A DNA stretch of 64,000 nt from Cinnamomum chago (lineage: Eukaryota > Streptophyta > Magnoliopsida > Laurales > Lauraceae): contig CP142452.1 of assembly GCA_038049695.1 (NCBI GenBank), positions 32,290,501 to 32,354,500 on the forward strand. Direction: 5' to 3'. The notes beneath the pieces were generated by a model. The model made no database searches and had not been told where the DNA came from. It saw nothing but the letters and a program-made list of their open reading frames with translations. The translations under genes were made by a program, and so were the position numbers. The stretch's first letter is position 1; the number at the start of each line of letters is the position of its first letter. Below are positions 24,101-36,050 of this stretch, one piece after another.

Positions 24101-24142
24101 GGGTCGGGCTGGGTACCCATTTCAGCAGGCTAAATTGATAGG
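21137..24142. mobile_element. hAT-like GGGC-rich element, copy 2, split by a solo LTR
   Basis: The left end TTAGGCTTGTCAATGGGACG and the right end, read as complement AGGCCTATCAATTTAGCC, form an imperfect inverted repeat AGGCYTRTCAAT. Flanks AGTCTTCA and TGTCTTTA may be a decayed 8-bp duplication. Its GGGC-rich ends match copy 1 at 10239. The element is interrupted at 21214-22894 by a solo LTR. The rest carries a CAA microsatellite (about 23144-23176) and no gene. Confidence 0.45.
21214..22894 (-). repeat. solo LTR of the Sirevirus-like family
   Basis: Shares its left terminal region (CCCTAGAGGGGGGGTGAATA), its right end (CAAAATTCCTAACA) and most blocks between with the LTRs at 36051 and 41476, but is shorter and diverged. 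Flanks GTGGG and GGGGG are a target duplication with one mismatch, and removing the LTR restores the hAT-like sequence. It carries two GTCGAC-centred palindromes (22449, 22469) and an MSA-like AACGGTCA at 22484-22491. Confidence 0.75.
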
Positions 24143-24499
24143 CCTTGTCTTTACGGATTGGAAACTCAATGCAAAGTTCCAAAAAAAGTAAAATTATTAT
24201 AAAATCGTTGGATATAATCATTTACAGGTGTATTAGTGAGCTTCTTAATTTTATCCCCCTTGCATTTATATCAAGATACACTTCATCTTATTCTTTTTAT
24301 TGCATTGACCAACTCCATGCACTTTTGCCAAAGTTCCTAAATTCCATGTAGCAATTCGAATTATGTTCTCGACTAACTTCATCATCTAACCCGTCTAAAT
24401 TGATGCAGTGACCCTTACACACTTTTCACTTCAATCGGACGAGTCAATGCATCAATTATAGTAGGAACACCCTAGCATGATAATGAAATAATACTTTCT
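24143..24499. other. unassigned stretch
   Basis: No coding potential or clear repeat boundary. It may include the truncated start of the adjacent gypsy LTR, whose left edge I cannot fix. Confidence 0.3.
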
Positions 24500-25604
24500 C
24501 GGAGACCTTGGGGTTATGTGAAAACTTTTATGTTGGCTATACCAACCTATGTGATGAAACCCTTGTTGGCTAGATCACTTCTTAAGTTCGTGTGCATTTA
24601 ATTATGCCTATTGCTAGTCGTGCCTAGTTTTGTTTTGACAAGTGATTTTCCCCTTTTTATCTTGACGTATTTAGACCGTGTTTTGCATGTTTTATGCATT
24701 CATGAATTCAAGTGAACACCAATGAGCTTGGACTGCTCCTTCAGTTTGATCCACTGTCTGGGGGTCCTTAAACATGTGGACTGTCTGCAGACTGGTCGTG
24801 TATTTTATTACACATCGTGCGTGTCTGGTTCCGCGGCCGGAATCCCCGTATATGTGAGAATCGTGTCTTGTTTATATTATGTATATTGTGCTTGTCGTGC
24901 GTGCTTACTTTGGTCATCTTGTATGATGGATAAAGGATGAGCTCATTGTGGATTTTACTATTCATGATATTATAAGTATTCATGTTTGTTTGTTTTAGTA
25001 TTTTAGTTAAGTTTTGTATTCTCAAAAATGAATCTCAGTTAAGTAATTGTCTTTTATAATTTTCTTAAAACATCTATTATTCTATGCTCATACCTAAATT
25101 GATTACCTGCCAAACCGTCGTGTTTGACCCTTGTATTTTGGTGCCCAGGTGCAGGTGACGTTGCCTTTGAGGAGGAGCGTCCGAAGGAGGCTTTTGAGCC
25201 ACCCCCAGTCAGAGAGTGGCAACCCGATGATGTCAACTAGATGTCGGGCAGGATCTTGAGTTTCACTTCACCTTGTCATGGGTTTTATTTTGTTATTTTG
25301 AGGATTGTATTGGCCTTTGTTGGCCTCTTATGGGATATAACAAAAACTTAACTTACTTTTATGTTAGTCTTATAACTTTAAATTAATGGGAATGCTATGT
25401 TATAATTCATTCTTCTGATATCTTGGACTTGGTGCTATTTTATTGTTGCACTTGAAATTTTATTTGTGTTTGTCTTGATGTGATTTGCTACACGCTTTCG
25501 CAAACTTAATCGTGTGAGCTAGATTCCACGTGTCTCGGGATCCTCACCGCGGGAACCTGTGGGAAACATGTCGCGGACTCGGGCCTCGGTCTGGGGTCGC
25601 GATA
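24500..25604 (+). repeat. 5' LTR (truncated) of the Tekay-type element
   Basis: The right edge is firm: it ends ...GGGGTCGCGATA just before a primer-binding site. Parts resemble the large LTRs at 43954-47082 and 56201-60323, such as the CCGTCGTGTTTGACC segment near 25115 and the TTTGTTGGCCTCT segment near 25317. No TGT(T/A)AGACC-type start was found, so the left side is truncated or diverged. Confidence 0.55.
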
Positions 25605-25608
25605 AGAC

Positions 25609-25620
25609 TGGTATCAGAGC
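25609..25620 (+). other. primer-binding site, tRNA-iMet type
   Basis: TGGTATCAGAGC, an exact plant initiator-Met primer-binding sequence a few bases inside the 5' LTR. Confidence 0.85.
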
Positions 25621-25766
25621 GGGACTTATTTCAGGCACTTAAAAAGAAATTAGAAAATCCTAGGAACGTGGTGAGGATTCGTGAGTTCGATAGATTCGTT
25701 TGGTATAGGACTGTAGAAACCCTCAAACCATGTTTATTGTGTACTAACACCTTGTTTTACAGCATC

Positions 25767-27041
25767 ATGCCTCCAAGAAAAGTTCCAACCAATAATGCTT
25801 CACACAGTAATCAAAATGAGTCAGACATGACTAATACACCAACGGCTACACAGTTCCAAGAACTTATGCAAGCTATGTTAGAACAACAACGGTAGGAAAA
25901 TGAGACCCAAGCAAGATTTCAAGAACAGATGGCCAAGAAAGATGAAGAAATGGCTCAAGTCCAGAGACAACCGTTGGATGTTCTTCAGAACAGGCCTCAA
26001 GCTCCACAAGCTTAACCTTTGGGTCCACAGATTGTTATCCACAATCGGGATCATGACCCTAATATGCTATTTGAGAGGTTCAGGAAGAGAGCACCTAAAG
26101 AATTCTTGGGTCAGGAGGATCCGTTAGTTATAGATGACTGGTTGGAAAATACCGAGAAGATCTTTGATGTCTTCACATGCACAGGGAGACAGAATGTCAA
26201 CCTCACATCTTCATGGTTCTATGGACTTGCAGATCAGTGGTGGCAAACGGTCAAGGACCCGTATATGACAATGGCTAATGAAAACGCATGGGCAACATTC
26301 AAGACACAGTTTCAAGATAAGTACATTCCCTCCCATGTCAAGAGACGGAAAGCTATCGAGTTCCAGGAACTCAACCAAGGCACCATGACTGTTCTAGACT
26401 ATGTCATCAATTTTGAAAGATTGACTAGATATGCTACCGAGTTGATTGACACTGAGCAGAAGAAGATAACAAAGTTCTTGGAAGGATTGAACCCAATTAT
26501 CATGAGAGATGCCATAGGAGCAGTTCCACCAGCTACCTATGATGAGGCTGTCAAACGGGCATATAAATTTGAAGACATTAACAACCTGATCATTCAAGAA
26601 AGGAAACAACACTACCGGCAGCAAAATCAGAAGCAGCACCATAACAAGAAAACGAAACAAGAGCAAAGTCAAGTGAGGCAAGGTTGTGGCCACTGTGGCA
26701 AGAACCATGAAACTTATGAATGTCATAAGGCCACAGGTGCTTGTTTCAAGTGTGGGGCCATGAACCATGCAATCAAGGATTGCCACAACTTCATACTCAA
26801 GGCAATAGAAATCAACAACAAGGACAAGCAGCTCCTCAAAATCAAGCACCAGTTCAGAATCCAGCTAGACCACCTCAGTAGCAGCAGCAACAACAGCAGG
26901 CCAGACCACAAGCACAGAATCAGAATGTTCATCCTCCATAACAAAACAGACATGCTCAAGGAAGGCAAAATCAAGCACCGAATAGGCTACAAATGCATGG
27001 ACGCTTATATTACTTCAACCGTGCGGATGCTGAAGCTGTAG
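25767..27041 (+). pseudogene. Tekay-type Gag with two in-frame stops
   Basis: Starts MPPRKVPTNNASHSN. The frame runs through TAG at 25893 and TAA at 26013 into the capsid domain (WLENTEKIFDVF and QWWQTVKD are typical gypsy Gag phrases). Two zinc knuckles follow (CGHCGKNHETYEC and CFKCGAMNHAIKDC, about 26685-26790). A frameshift soon after garbles the Gln/Asn-rich tail. Protease-like sequence follows out of frame. Confidence 0.85.
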
Positions 27042-30000
27042 GAGACGTGGTGGAAGGTAAACTTCTAGTTTGTGGAGTAGAAGCTCAGATTTTATTTGAT
27101 CCTGATCCACACATTCATTTTTATCTCCTACTTTTGCTAAGATGATTGATGCACCACATAGTGAATTGGATTATATTTTGATTGTCACCACACCAGCAGG
27201 TAAACAGGTTGTGTGGAGAACCTATTACCCTAACTGTACAGTTTTGTTATGAGATGTTAATTTACCAGCCAACCTCATTATTTTGGACATGCATGATTTT
27301 GATATCATCTTAGGCATGGATTGGTTACTACATATCATGCCACCATGGATTGTTTTAGTAAAACCATAACATTCAGATTGCAAGAAGCACAAGCAGAATT
27401 AATATTTCAGGGAAACAAGGGGAAAACTCATGTAGGATTTATTTCAGTGTTGAAAGCAAGCAGATTAGTTCAGAATAGGTGTGAGGCATTTATTGCGTTT
27501 ATCACAGAGGATAAACAGTCCCAAGGGGTGGAGGATATCCCCGTTGTGTGTGAATTTTCGGATTTTTTCCAGAAGAAATCCCGAGATTGCCACCAATCAG
27601 AGAAGTTGAGTTCACAATTGAACTTCTTCCTGGGACAGCTCCAATCTCGATTGCACCATACAGAATGGCTCCAGCAGAAATGGGTGAATTAAAACTTCAA
27701 TTGCAGGAATTGTTTAGCAAAGGCTTCATTAGGCCAAGTGTTTCACCTTGGAGAGCACCCGTGTTATTTGTGAAAAAGATGGAAGTCTAAGAATGTACAT
27801 TGACTACAGAAAATTGAACCATGTGACCATCAAGAACAAGTATCCATTGCCAAGGATAGACGAATTATTCCATCAATTGCAAGGAGCAACCTATTTTTTC
27901 AAGATAGACCTGAGGTCAGGGTACCATCAGTTGAGAGTTAGAGACTCGGATATTCAGAAAACGGCTTTTAGAACAAGATATGGGCATTACGAGTTCTTAG
28001 TGATGCCTTTTGGTTTGACAAATGCACCCGCGGTCTTTATGGCCCTTATGAATAAAGTCTTCGCACAATATTTGGATCACTCTAAGTTATTTTCATTGAT
28101 GACGTCCTCGTGTATTCCAAGAGTAAGAAGGAACATGAAGAACATTTGAGGACAACGTTACAACTTTTGAGGGACAACCAGCTTTATGCAAAACTCAGTA
28201 AGTGCGAGTTTTGGTTAGAACATGTTGCTTTTCTAGGCCACATCAAGGTTTAGCAGTTGATCCAATCAAGATAGAACCAGTTGTTAATTAGGTGAGACTA
28301 AGCAGTGTGGCAGAAATCAGAAGTTTTTTGGGGTTAGCAGGCTATTACAAAAGATTTGTCCAAGGTTTTTCGTCCATTGCACCCGTTGACCAAATTGACC
28401 AGGAAGAATGTCCCATTTGTTTGGACCGAACAGTGTGAAACAAGTTTTCAAGAGTTGAAGAGAAGATTAACCATAGCTCCAATTCTCACGTTACCATCGG
28501 GCAGCGACGGATTTATTGTTTATACAGACTTCGAATGTGGGAATGGGTTGTGTATTGATGCAAGATGCCAAGGTGATTGCCTATGGCTTAAGACAGTTGA
28601 AGGATCATGAGAGGAACTATGCAACTCATGACTTGGAATTGGCAGCAGTTGTATTTGCCTCGAAGATGTGGAGACACTATCTCTACGGAGAGAAATTTGA
28701 AGTCCATTCAGACCACCGAGGTTTGTAATACTTGTTCTCGCAGAAGGACTTAAATATGAGACAGAGATGATGGATGGAATATATCAAGGATTATGACTTC
28801 CTAATCAAGTATCATCCAGGCAAAGTGAATGTTGTAGCTGATGCATTGAGCAGAAAATCAGTGATCATGGCCAATTTGAGAGGAGTTGGTGTTTTACAGC
28901 AGTTTGAAGAGTTAGGTGTGGAAGTATAAACCCTAAAGTTGGGTGTGATGTTAGCAAATATGATAGTATCAGAACCTACCTTCATTCAGAAGATCAAGGA
29001 CAGTCAATTGCAAGACCTAAACTTGGCAGAGATACTGGAGCATATCATAGAATGCCCAGATTTCAAGATGGTGAACGGAATACTGTATTTTCGTGATCGG
29101 TTGTGTGTGCCAAATGTGGATGACTTGAAGAATGAAATAATGAATGAGACTCACAATACAAGATATTCCATACATCCTGGTAGCACCAAGATGTACCACA
29201 ATTTGAAGAATAGATTTTGGTGGAACAACATAAAGAGAGATAGCAGCTTTTGTATCTCGTTGTCTGACTTGTTAGTTGATTAAAGCAAAACATCAGAAGC
29301 CCCCAGGTTTGTTACAACCGTTAGAGATTTAGAGTGGAAATGGGAGCATATCACCATGGATTTCATCTAATGTTTGCCGAATACCAAGAAGAGGAATAAT
29401 GCAATTTGGATTATTGTAAATCATCTAACAAAGTCTGTTCATTTCATTCCGATGAAGTTAGGAAATATGATGCATATGGCACCACTTGCAAAACTATTTG
29501 TTGATGAAATTGTTAGTAAACATGGTCAACCCGTCTCCATCACTTCAAACAGAGACAACATGTTTGTTTCAAAGTTTTGGAAGACTCTTCATGAATCTAT
29601 GGGTACCAAACTCCAGTTCAGCACAGCATATCATCCTCAGACCGATGGTTAGTCAGAACGAACGACACAGACTCTTGAAGACATGTTACGTGCTTGTGTA
29701 TTGGATTTCAAGGTTCAGTGGGATGAGTGCTTACCGCTTTGTGAGTTTGCTTATAACAACAGCTACCACTTTAGCATCGGGATGACACCTTTCGAGGCAC
29801 TCTATGGCAGAAGATGCAGAACTCCGGCTTGCTGGGAAGAAGTTGGTGTGCGTAGTTTTCATGGACCGACGATAGTTGGAGAGACAAGTGATAAGATCAA
29901 ACTGATTGAGGAACGTTTGAAGATCGCCCGAAGTAGGCAGAAGAGTTTTGCAGACACTCGCCAAAGAGAATTATAGTTTTAAGTGGGTGGCAAAGTATTC

Positions 30001-30426
30001 TTGAAAGTTTCACCAGTTAGAGGAACTCTAAGGCTCGAACAGAAGGGCAAATTGTCAAGAAGGTTTATTGGTCTGTATGAGATTTTGAGAAAGATTGGAG
30101 ACGCTGCTTATAGACTTGCATTACTTCCGGAACTCTCTGGGGTGCACAACGTATTTTATGTTTCCATGATCAAGAAATATGTTTCTAGTCCTTCGCATAT
30201 ACTACAGCACGAGCCTTTGGAGATTCGAGAAGATGCCTCGTATGTGGAAAAGCCAATCAAGATCATTGATACCAAAAAGCAAGAATTGAGAGATCAAACT
30301 ATTCATTGGGTCAAGGTACTTTGGGAAAATCACGAGCCAGAAGAAGCCACATGGGAATTGAGAGATCAAGTGCAGATGAAGTATCCACAGTTGTTACCAG
30401 AGGTAAATGTTTATTTTATTTGGTAA
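27042..30426 (+). pseudogene. Tekay-type pol with C-terminal chromodomain, many lesions
   Basis: A protease remnant with LFDPD in place of a functional D-S/T-G lies near 27095-27330. RT (27650-28400) keeps [18 protein letters not shown] and, after a frameshift, FIDDVLVYS near 28095-28120. RNase H is in 28356-28870 and the integrase zinc finger near 28939-29283. The integrase core (29340-29990) has a normal QFSTAYHPQTDG phrase, but its second Asp region reads TSNRDN. The chromodomain is at about 30245-30400 (VKVLWENHEPEEATWE). At least ten stops or shifts interrupt the frame, for example TAG at about 29650 and 29975. Such chromodomains guide integration to histone-marked chromatin. Confidence 0.85.
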
Positions 30427-30451
30427 ACCAAATATCCTAAGGGGTGGAGGA

Positions 30452-30614
30452 TGTTAGACCCAGACCCAGACTAACTCGATTAGTGTGTGATTAGTATGTG
30501 TTTAGTCTTAAGTGGGTTTAGTTACCGTTGGGTTAGAAATAATTAGTTTTAGTCCTGGACATAGCTTTAGGAATTTTGAGAATGTTTAGTGTTAGTCAGA
30601 CACGCTCAGGGAGG
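30452..30614 (+). repeat. start of the 3' LTR of the Tekay-type element
   Basis: Begins TGTTAGACCCAGACCC after the purine tract. Only 163 bp are recognisable before the sequence turns into an inverted LTR fragment of the same family (see 30620-31379). Confidence 0.7.
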
Positions 30615-30619
30615 GGTTG

Positions 30620-31379
30620 AAGCTCTTACCTAGAGATGCCCAAACAAGAAGGAGATGAGAAAATGGAGAGGTTTTCTAGCTAGAAACTTCAAGAGATTTG
30701 TATCCATGGAAAGCTTGGAAGAAGAGGAAGAAGATGATGGTCTTGAAATTTCGTTTGGAAACTCTTAGCTAGGGTAAACAAGATGGGGAAAGTAGAAGAA
30801 AAAGGGTTTTCTCTTGAGCAATAGTTTTTTAGGGTTGCAAGAATGAGAATGAACAAGGGAAAGACAAGGAGATGACTTAAGTACTTGCAAATGGGGCCCA
30901 TAGGTCTAATCCTTGCATTGTAAAAAACATGATCTTGCGGTTCCCAAACGAACTCGACGAAGAAGGATAAAATGATCCTCGAAAAATGTAGTTTCCAAAA
31001 AGTATAATTTTGACATGGTTTTGAGATTTCAAAGTTTATGTCCAGATTTGGGTATAAAAAGACAATTTTACTTACCCCTTTGGGCCAAAACTTGGGGTTT
31101 TGGGCTTCATTTATGGACGGGCTGAAAACGAAAGTTGTAACAAGTAATAAAACCATTCAAATGAAATAATAATCATAATAAAAGCGGAAATAAGAACGAT
31201 CCTCCCACACTTGCATGTACACTCAGGCCTCCCTGAGCGTGTCTGACTAACACTAAACGTTCTCAAAATTCCCAAAGCTATGTCTAGGACTAAAACTAAT
31301 TATTTCTAACCCAACGGTAACTAAACCCACCTAAGACTAAATGCAAACTAATCAAGTTAGTCTGGGTCGGGGTCTAACA
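30620..31379 (-). repeat. inverted LTR fragment of a Tekay-type element
   Basis: Reverse complement starts TGTTAGACCCCGACCC at 31379. Positions 31228-31379 mirror 30452-30614, and the two arms break off at the same point (CAGGGAGG). The remainder matches the early part of the solo LTR at 46321-47082 (shared TAGTTTCCAAAAAGTATA and TTCGACGAAGAAG). Confidence 0.75.
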
Positions 31380-32179
31380 ACCCTCTTCTTTTATTTAGGC
31401 TTGAGATCAACTGTTACAACTTCAAAGTTGGTAAAATGTGAGAGAAATTGATACATAGATGTGTGCAGTAGATTCACGAAAGCAATTAGGAACACTAGAA
31501 TCATGACACCTTCCCTTTATTAAGCCGAGTCTGTTGTTTCGGTCTTTAAGCTCATAAGTATGACTGATAGCTAAAATTTACTATAGATCGCGTATTTTAC
31601 TGGTAACATTGTATTAGGAATGACTTTAAGCATATAAGGATGCCTTTTTTACCACAACAATACAGTAGACTTACATGCACGATTTAAAACAACAACATGC
31701 ATAATCGAGTCGTGTCAGTATCACCCAAATCTAAGTTGGGTTAGGACCTGGTATTAGAAAATTATGTGGCCCGACTAACATGGGGCCCACGCCAAATTGA
31801 GCCCTACAGTGTGCTGTGGATGAACTCCCAATAAGTCTTGATCTGGTAGAATATATAAGGATTGGACTCTTAGTTGTAGAGCTTAGATCAAGTTCAAACT
31901 CCTAGTTTGGTAGAATTCCCATGCTTGTCAGTAGATGTGGAGTTCCAGGAGTATAAAGTTTGTAATATCTGTGATTCCTAGGTATTGCTCTATATAAGAG
32001 AGATGAGAACCCTTGGTTGATCATTTAGAATATCTGAGAGCATTTGCAGCGAGTTTGCATGATCTATCTCATGCCAGAACACGTAAAGGTTCTCAGCAAG
32101 ATCAATTCCGGCACCCATCTGGGACCAACATTTTCTTTCACCTAGCACAAAGTAAATGCCATTATTTATTACATATCGC
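31380..32179 (+). other. intergenic stretch, possibly an old LTR remnant
   Basis: No recognisable gene. A TATA-like CTATATAAGAGAG at about 31990-32002, followed by a U5-like stretch, suggests an old LTR, but I found no paired copy or termini. A 63-codon minus-strand open frame inside it matches no family I know. Confidence 0.25.
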
Positions 32180-32311
32180 ATAGCTGTTGATGTAGCCTAG
32201 CTAGTTGGGACGTTAGGTCATTAGATTCGTTGTCTGTAGTTTCGAGTCCTCTTTCTCAGCTAAAAAGCATATACTCTGAAATTTATTATAGTTTTTTTTT
32301 TTTACAAATAG
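32180..32311 (+). mobile_element. tRNA-derived SINE-like unit
   Basis: An A-box-like TAGCCTAGCTAGTTGG at 32193-32208 and a B-box-like GTTTCGAGTCC at 32239-32249 are spaced as in a Pol III internal promoter. A T-run tail (about 32292-32304) follows, as in plant SINEs. It does not fold as a functional tRNA. No target duplication was established. Confidence 0.45.
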
Positions 32312-33073
32312 GCCCTTATATTTTAGCATCACTAGACCCTCCGATATATTTTTTACTAAGATATTATTAAGAAAAACTCAAATAACTTATTTCTCAAGCT
32401 TAAAAATAATTTTTCCCCTCAAGCTTCGACGAAAAATTATCCTTTAAGAGAAATGATTTTGCCCTTGAGTTAAAAGATAAAAAGATATTTTCCCATGAGA
32501 TTTGAGAATAATAAACCAAAGGCTAGGATGATTTGAATAACTTAATATTACATATTTTTTAATCCACATCCAAGCCTTTCAATCGCCATACTTCGTTAGC
32601 GTTCATGCATCTAAGTGAGTTAGTAAATTTTGATAAGTTTAAATAAAGGATATTTATGTCATTTTTCTATGAAAAGTAGTAGTCATATATCTCATTGTCA
32701 ATGGTTCATCGCTCAACAACACTAATCACCACTTGTATTTAAGATAATATACTACTTAAATAGCTTAACATTTATATTTTTACTCATTTCCTTTTATTTT
32801 CTATTTTTCTGATTTTTTTTCTTAAAATCTTTTATACCCTTTGGGACTAGCATGATTGTACCACTTCGACATGGATAACACGAACCAACATGGGGGCACA
32901 AGTGTTGGTTTGTTGGCATAAGGTGTGGGTTTGTTGATTTTCTCCCTATATCATGTCTTCGACACCTTAGACCTACATGATGTACGTGTGTTGTGAGATC
33001 ACGCGTGCGCCTAGGGGATTAGTCGTGTTCGGTTGAACACCATGATAATGCACTTGAAGAAATATAGAGATTT
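32312..33073. other. AT-rich non-coding stretch
   Basis: I see no gene, tandem array or transposon end here. Confidence 0.4.
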
Positions 33074-33690
33074 GATGTATATACCTCTCTAAAGTTTCTA
33101 GGATTTATAAATAGCCATTTTCTCATTTTAATACCTTTCATGTCCCCAAAATAAAATCTAGAGTGAAATAACACTTTTGACCATCTCTTTATCCTTACAC
33201 AAAATTTCAAAAGCTTGAACTTATTTTCATCTAAAGTTTGTAATGCTAATAGTTATAATAATACATTTAATGAGAGAGAATAACCCTACATAAATCGATT
33301 TTTATGAATACTTATTATTGGTTATAATAACAATCAGCACTTGTATTTATTATTGGTTATAAAATCATCCAACCCATGAATAACCCACTGCTTGATTGAT
33401 GAAAGTCTCAAAAACACATGGTTATGCTCGAATTGGGAGTTATCGAGAGAAATAAAGCATTGGGACCAGGGATAAAATAAAAATATTTTCTAAATAATAA
33501 CATGCTCATTTTTTGTTCAATCGATGTAAGGGAAAACCTATCATTTTTCTAAATTTCAACATATGCCCCATTAACGTAATTTTGGACACATGAAAGGTAT
33601 TGAAATAAAAAAGCATGGGCCTATTTATAAAGAGTAAAACCACATGGACCTATTTATAAATCCTAAAAGCCCTAGGGGGTATACATAAAA
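33074..33690. repeat. foldback-type inverted repeat element
   Basis: Left arm 33074-33162 and right arm 33582-33690 are imperfect inverted repeats sharing AGGATTTATAAATAG and AATACCTTTCATG. The right arm contains an extra duplicate of TTTATAAATAGG. The spacer is non-coding. Confidence 0.6.
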
Positions 33691-33772
33691 AGAAAAAAAA
33701 ATAATGTTAATCGGTTTGGGTCTAGCCCACTAAAAAAACAATGTTAATTGGTTTGCTCCATTTAAGTGCAAT

Positions 33773-34533
33773 GTGGGAAAATATCAAGTTGAGCTCAAGC
33801 TAGCCCGGCCCATGAGCACCCTTCAAAGTTACCGAATCTTCTTGCGTTATATAGGGTTTAGCAGCAAAAACCCTTCTCCCGCCCTTTTCTCTTTCCATTT
33901 TTCAATCATATGCTCTCACTTTCTCCTTTTTTTTAATTCTTTCTTCTTCTTCCCTTGGAATTCATCCTCTTACCATCACCATGTTTCATTTTCCTCTTTG
34001 ATCCATTACAGTAAGTAACATGGCTCATCCTAAGAAAGCTTCTTCCAAGAAGTAGAAAATCGCGGATTCGACTTCAAGGTATACTCTCTCTCTATACACA
34101 CCATTTTTGCAGTGTCTTCGCAACTGTTATGATTTTCTAATCACTTGTATGTGTTTTTCCTCATAAAATAAAAGGCAAGCTTGGACAGAAATTGCCGCCT
34201 AAGAAAAATGACACCAACACTCGAGAGAAATCCAAAGGTATTATCTTACCATCTCGCTTGCATGGTGCGCATTTTTTTCCATTATAAGCAATTGTAATTG
34301 TGTGATATAACTTCCGTTGCTACTCACTCCCTACTATAAGGATCCCATAAATTTTTAATATACTGCAAACAAATGAAGTAACTGTGTATATGATATATAA
34401 AGTTATAAACTCAAGGTCACTACTCACTACACCCGAATTGCCCTAGGCCAATTCAACACTCACTCTGACTGCCCTCACTGTTCGATTCACCCCGATTTTT
34501 TTCTAAACTGTTGATTTTTATGGATTAGATTTC
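33773..34533 (+). pseudogene. possible 5' end of an unidentified gene
   Basis: Position 33847 onward has a TATA-like TTATATAGGG overlapping a telo-box (AGGGTTTA), then AAAACCCT and a pyrimidine-rich leader, as in promoters of plant growth genes. An ATG at 34020 opens MAHPKKASSKK and then stops. A Lys-rich segment reading QKLPPKKNDTNTREKSK follows near 34185-34235, before a GT. I do not recognise the protein, and the sequence is cut by the Reina insertion at 34539. It could be a gene remnant or chance. Confidence 0.25.
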
Positions 34534-34538
34534 CATTG

Positions 34539-34572
34539 TGATAGGTCCTAGTCAAAGCTAAAGAAATATGAT
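34539..34572 (-). repeat. terminal fragment of the Reina 3' LTR
   Basis: 34 bp beginning TGATAGGTCC, collinear with 54495-54528 of the intact LTR, with CATTG directly outside. The rest of this LTR continues at 48006; about 260 bp between is missing. Confidence 0.75.
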
Positions 34573-36050
34573 TGTACTGTTGGAAACAAGGTGGGCCTTC
34601 CAGGCATGTTTCAAAATTTTTTGACCCATTTGATGCAGGGATCAATTGTCTAGAAGGCAACAAACTCAATCCAGGATGCAATCCCTCAAACTCATAAATC
34701 ATGTACAACAACATATACTATCTAGAAGATAGAAAACAACACCTAAACATGCAACAACGAAATCTACAGCATACAAGGATGTAGATATACCTTTGGAGCT
34801 TGGTAGTGCTCTAAAGGAGAATTTGAGTTCTTTCTTTGATGATGAACACCTTCACTAACCAAATCAGAATCTCTAACACCTTTTGATCTTCCACGCTATG
34901 ACCCGTATTAGATCTCTTTTCTCAAAAAGATGGTGGAATCTTCAAGAGAAAACCCAACTAGTAACTCTAAGGAACTAAAGGAGAAAGAGAGGAGAACTTA
35001 GAGAGGAAGAGAACTTGTGCAACACTTGCACAAAGGGGCTGGATTCTCTCACACTATTATGGACGTCCAAGAGGGTTTTGTTCCTCCTTTTATAGCCCTC
35101 CATTCCACCTCTTTTCCTATTTGAAATAGAAGTTTAACTCCCATTACAAAATAGTAAACTTCTCCCTTGCTAGTTGCCATAGAAGTCTCACTTCCACAAC
35201 AATTAGTAGCTTTCTCCTTTCTAATTAAAATAGAAGTCCTACTTCCATTAATAATTAGTAACTTACTATTACTACTATTAAAAGTCTCACTTCAAATAGA
35301 AATAGTAACCTTCCTATTAGAGTTCAAGTAGAATTAGTATCTTTCTAATAACTTGGGCTAGCGTGGGGACCACTAGGGATTCCATAGAAAGGTGGCTCCA
35401 ACTGGGACACGCGACCCCACATCTCATGTGCAATCCGGGCCCATAGTTAATTGCAAATAACACCACTATATAAATGCAATTGTACTTCAGTCTTAGGAAT
35501 AAATTACAATGAAGACCCTAAACTTCCTCAGTACCACAAGTAAGCCCCTCCATCTATATCCATGGATCAATTGGACCTGTCCACCAAAATAGATCCATAT
35601 CTTATTATCCTTGAGCCCCAATTAATTATAGTGATCATTTGGTACCGATCCAATTAACTCTTAATCGGAATGGGTGTGCACTTACCAATGATAAATCCAT
35701 TAATTGGCACAAGGGGATATGAAAGATAGATTCCATCTTGACCATTGAATGTTCCCACAACTCTACTACCACGTACCCAAATCACCGAGGTGTTGACCTA
35801 CAATTGGCCTCACTCATTGGTGACTCAAAGCAAATGAATAGATAGAAACTTGAGTTCATTAATGTCTTAGGATTATGAGCCTATTGCTAGGGAATTATGA
35901 GAGCAGACATAAAAGTAAAGACAGTGTGTATAAGGTGCTTCTCATGGTCCTTCAATACATCCAATGTACCAGCACCATGATCCAGAATCTTACATTCCGA
36001 TGATCGAGACAAATCACACTATCTCATAGTGATTAAAGTGCTGCAACATT
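34573..36050 (-). repeat. Angela-like 3' LTR, distal part
   Basis: Collinear in reverse complement with the related LTR at 54971-56200. Examples are the shared TAGGTCAACA/CTCGGTG region near 35785-35805 and the GTGGTGTTATTTGCAATTAA region near 35450. Contains a TATA-like TATAAAAGGAGG (complement of about 35081-35095) and transcript-leader-like sequence beyond it. Confidence 0.75.

Larger units (their letters stand above)
24500..30614 (+). mobile_element. Ty3/gypsy chromovirus, Tekay/Del-like, decayed
   Basis: Plus-strand order: LTR, primer-binding site TGGTATCAGAGC (25609-25620), gag, protease, RT, RNase H, integrase, C-terminal chromodomain, purine tract (AGGGGTGGAGGA at about 30440-30451) and start of the 3' LTR at 30452. 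The RT N-terminal phrase [13 protein letters not shown] and the type of chromodomain suit the Tekay lineage. Many stops and shifts make it inactive. Confidence 0.8.

Noticed and set aside
31990..32181. Minus-strand open frame of 63 codons with a protein-like composition
   Set aside because: No recognised family, and it overlaps a TATA-bearing LTR-like stretch; insufficient support.
32189..32260. tRNA gene
   Set aside because: A- and B-box similarity is present but there is no acceptor stem or cloverleaf; better explained as a SINE.
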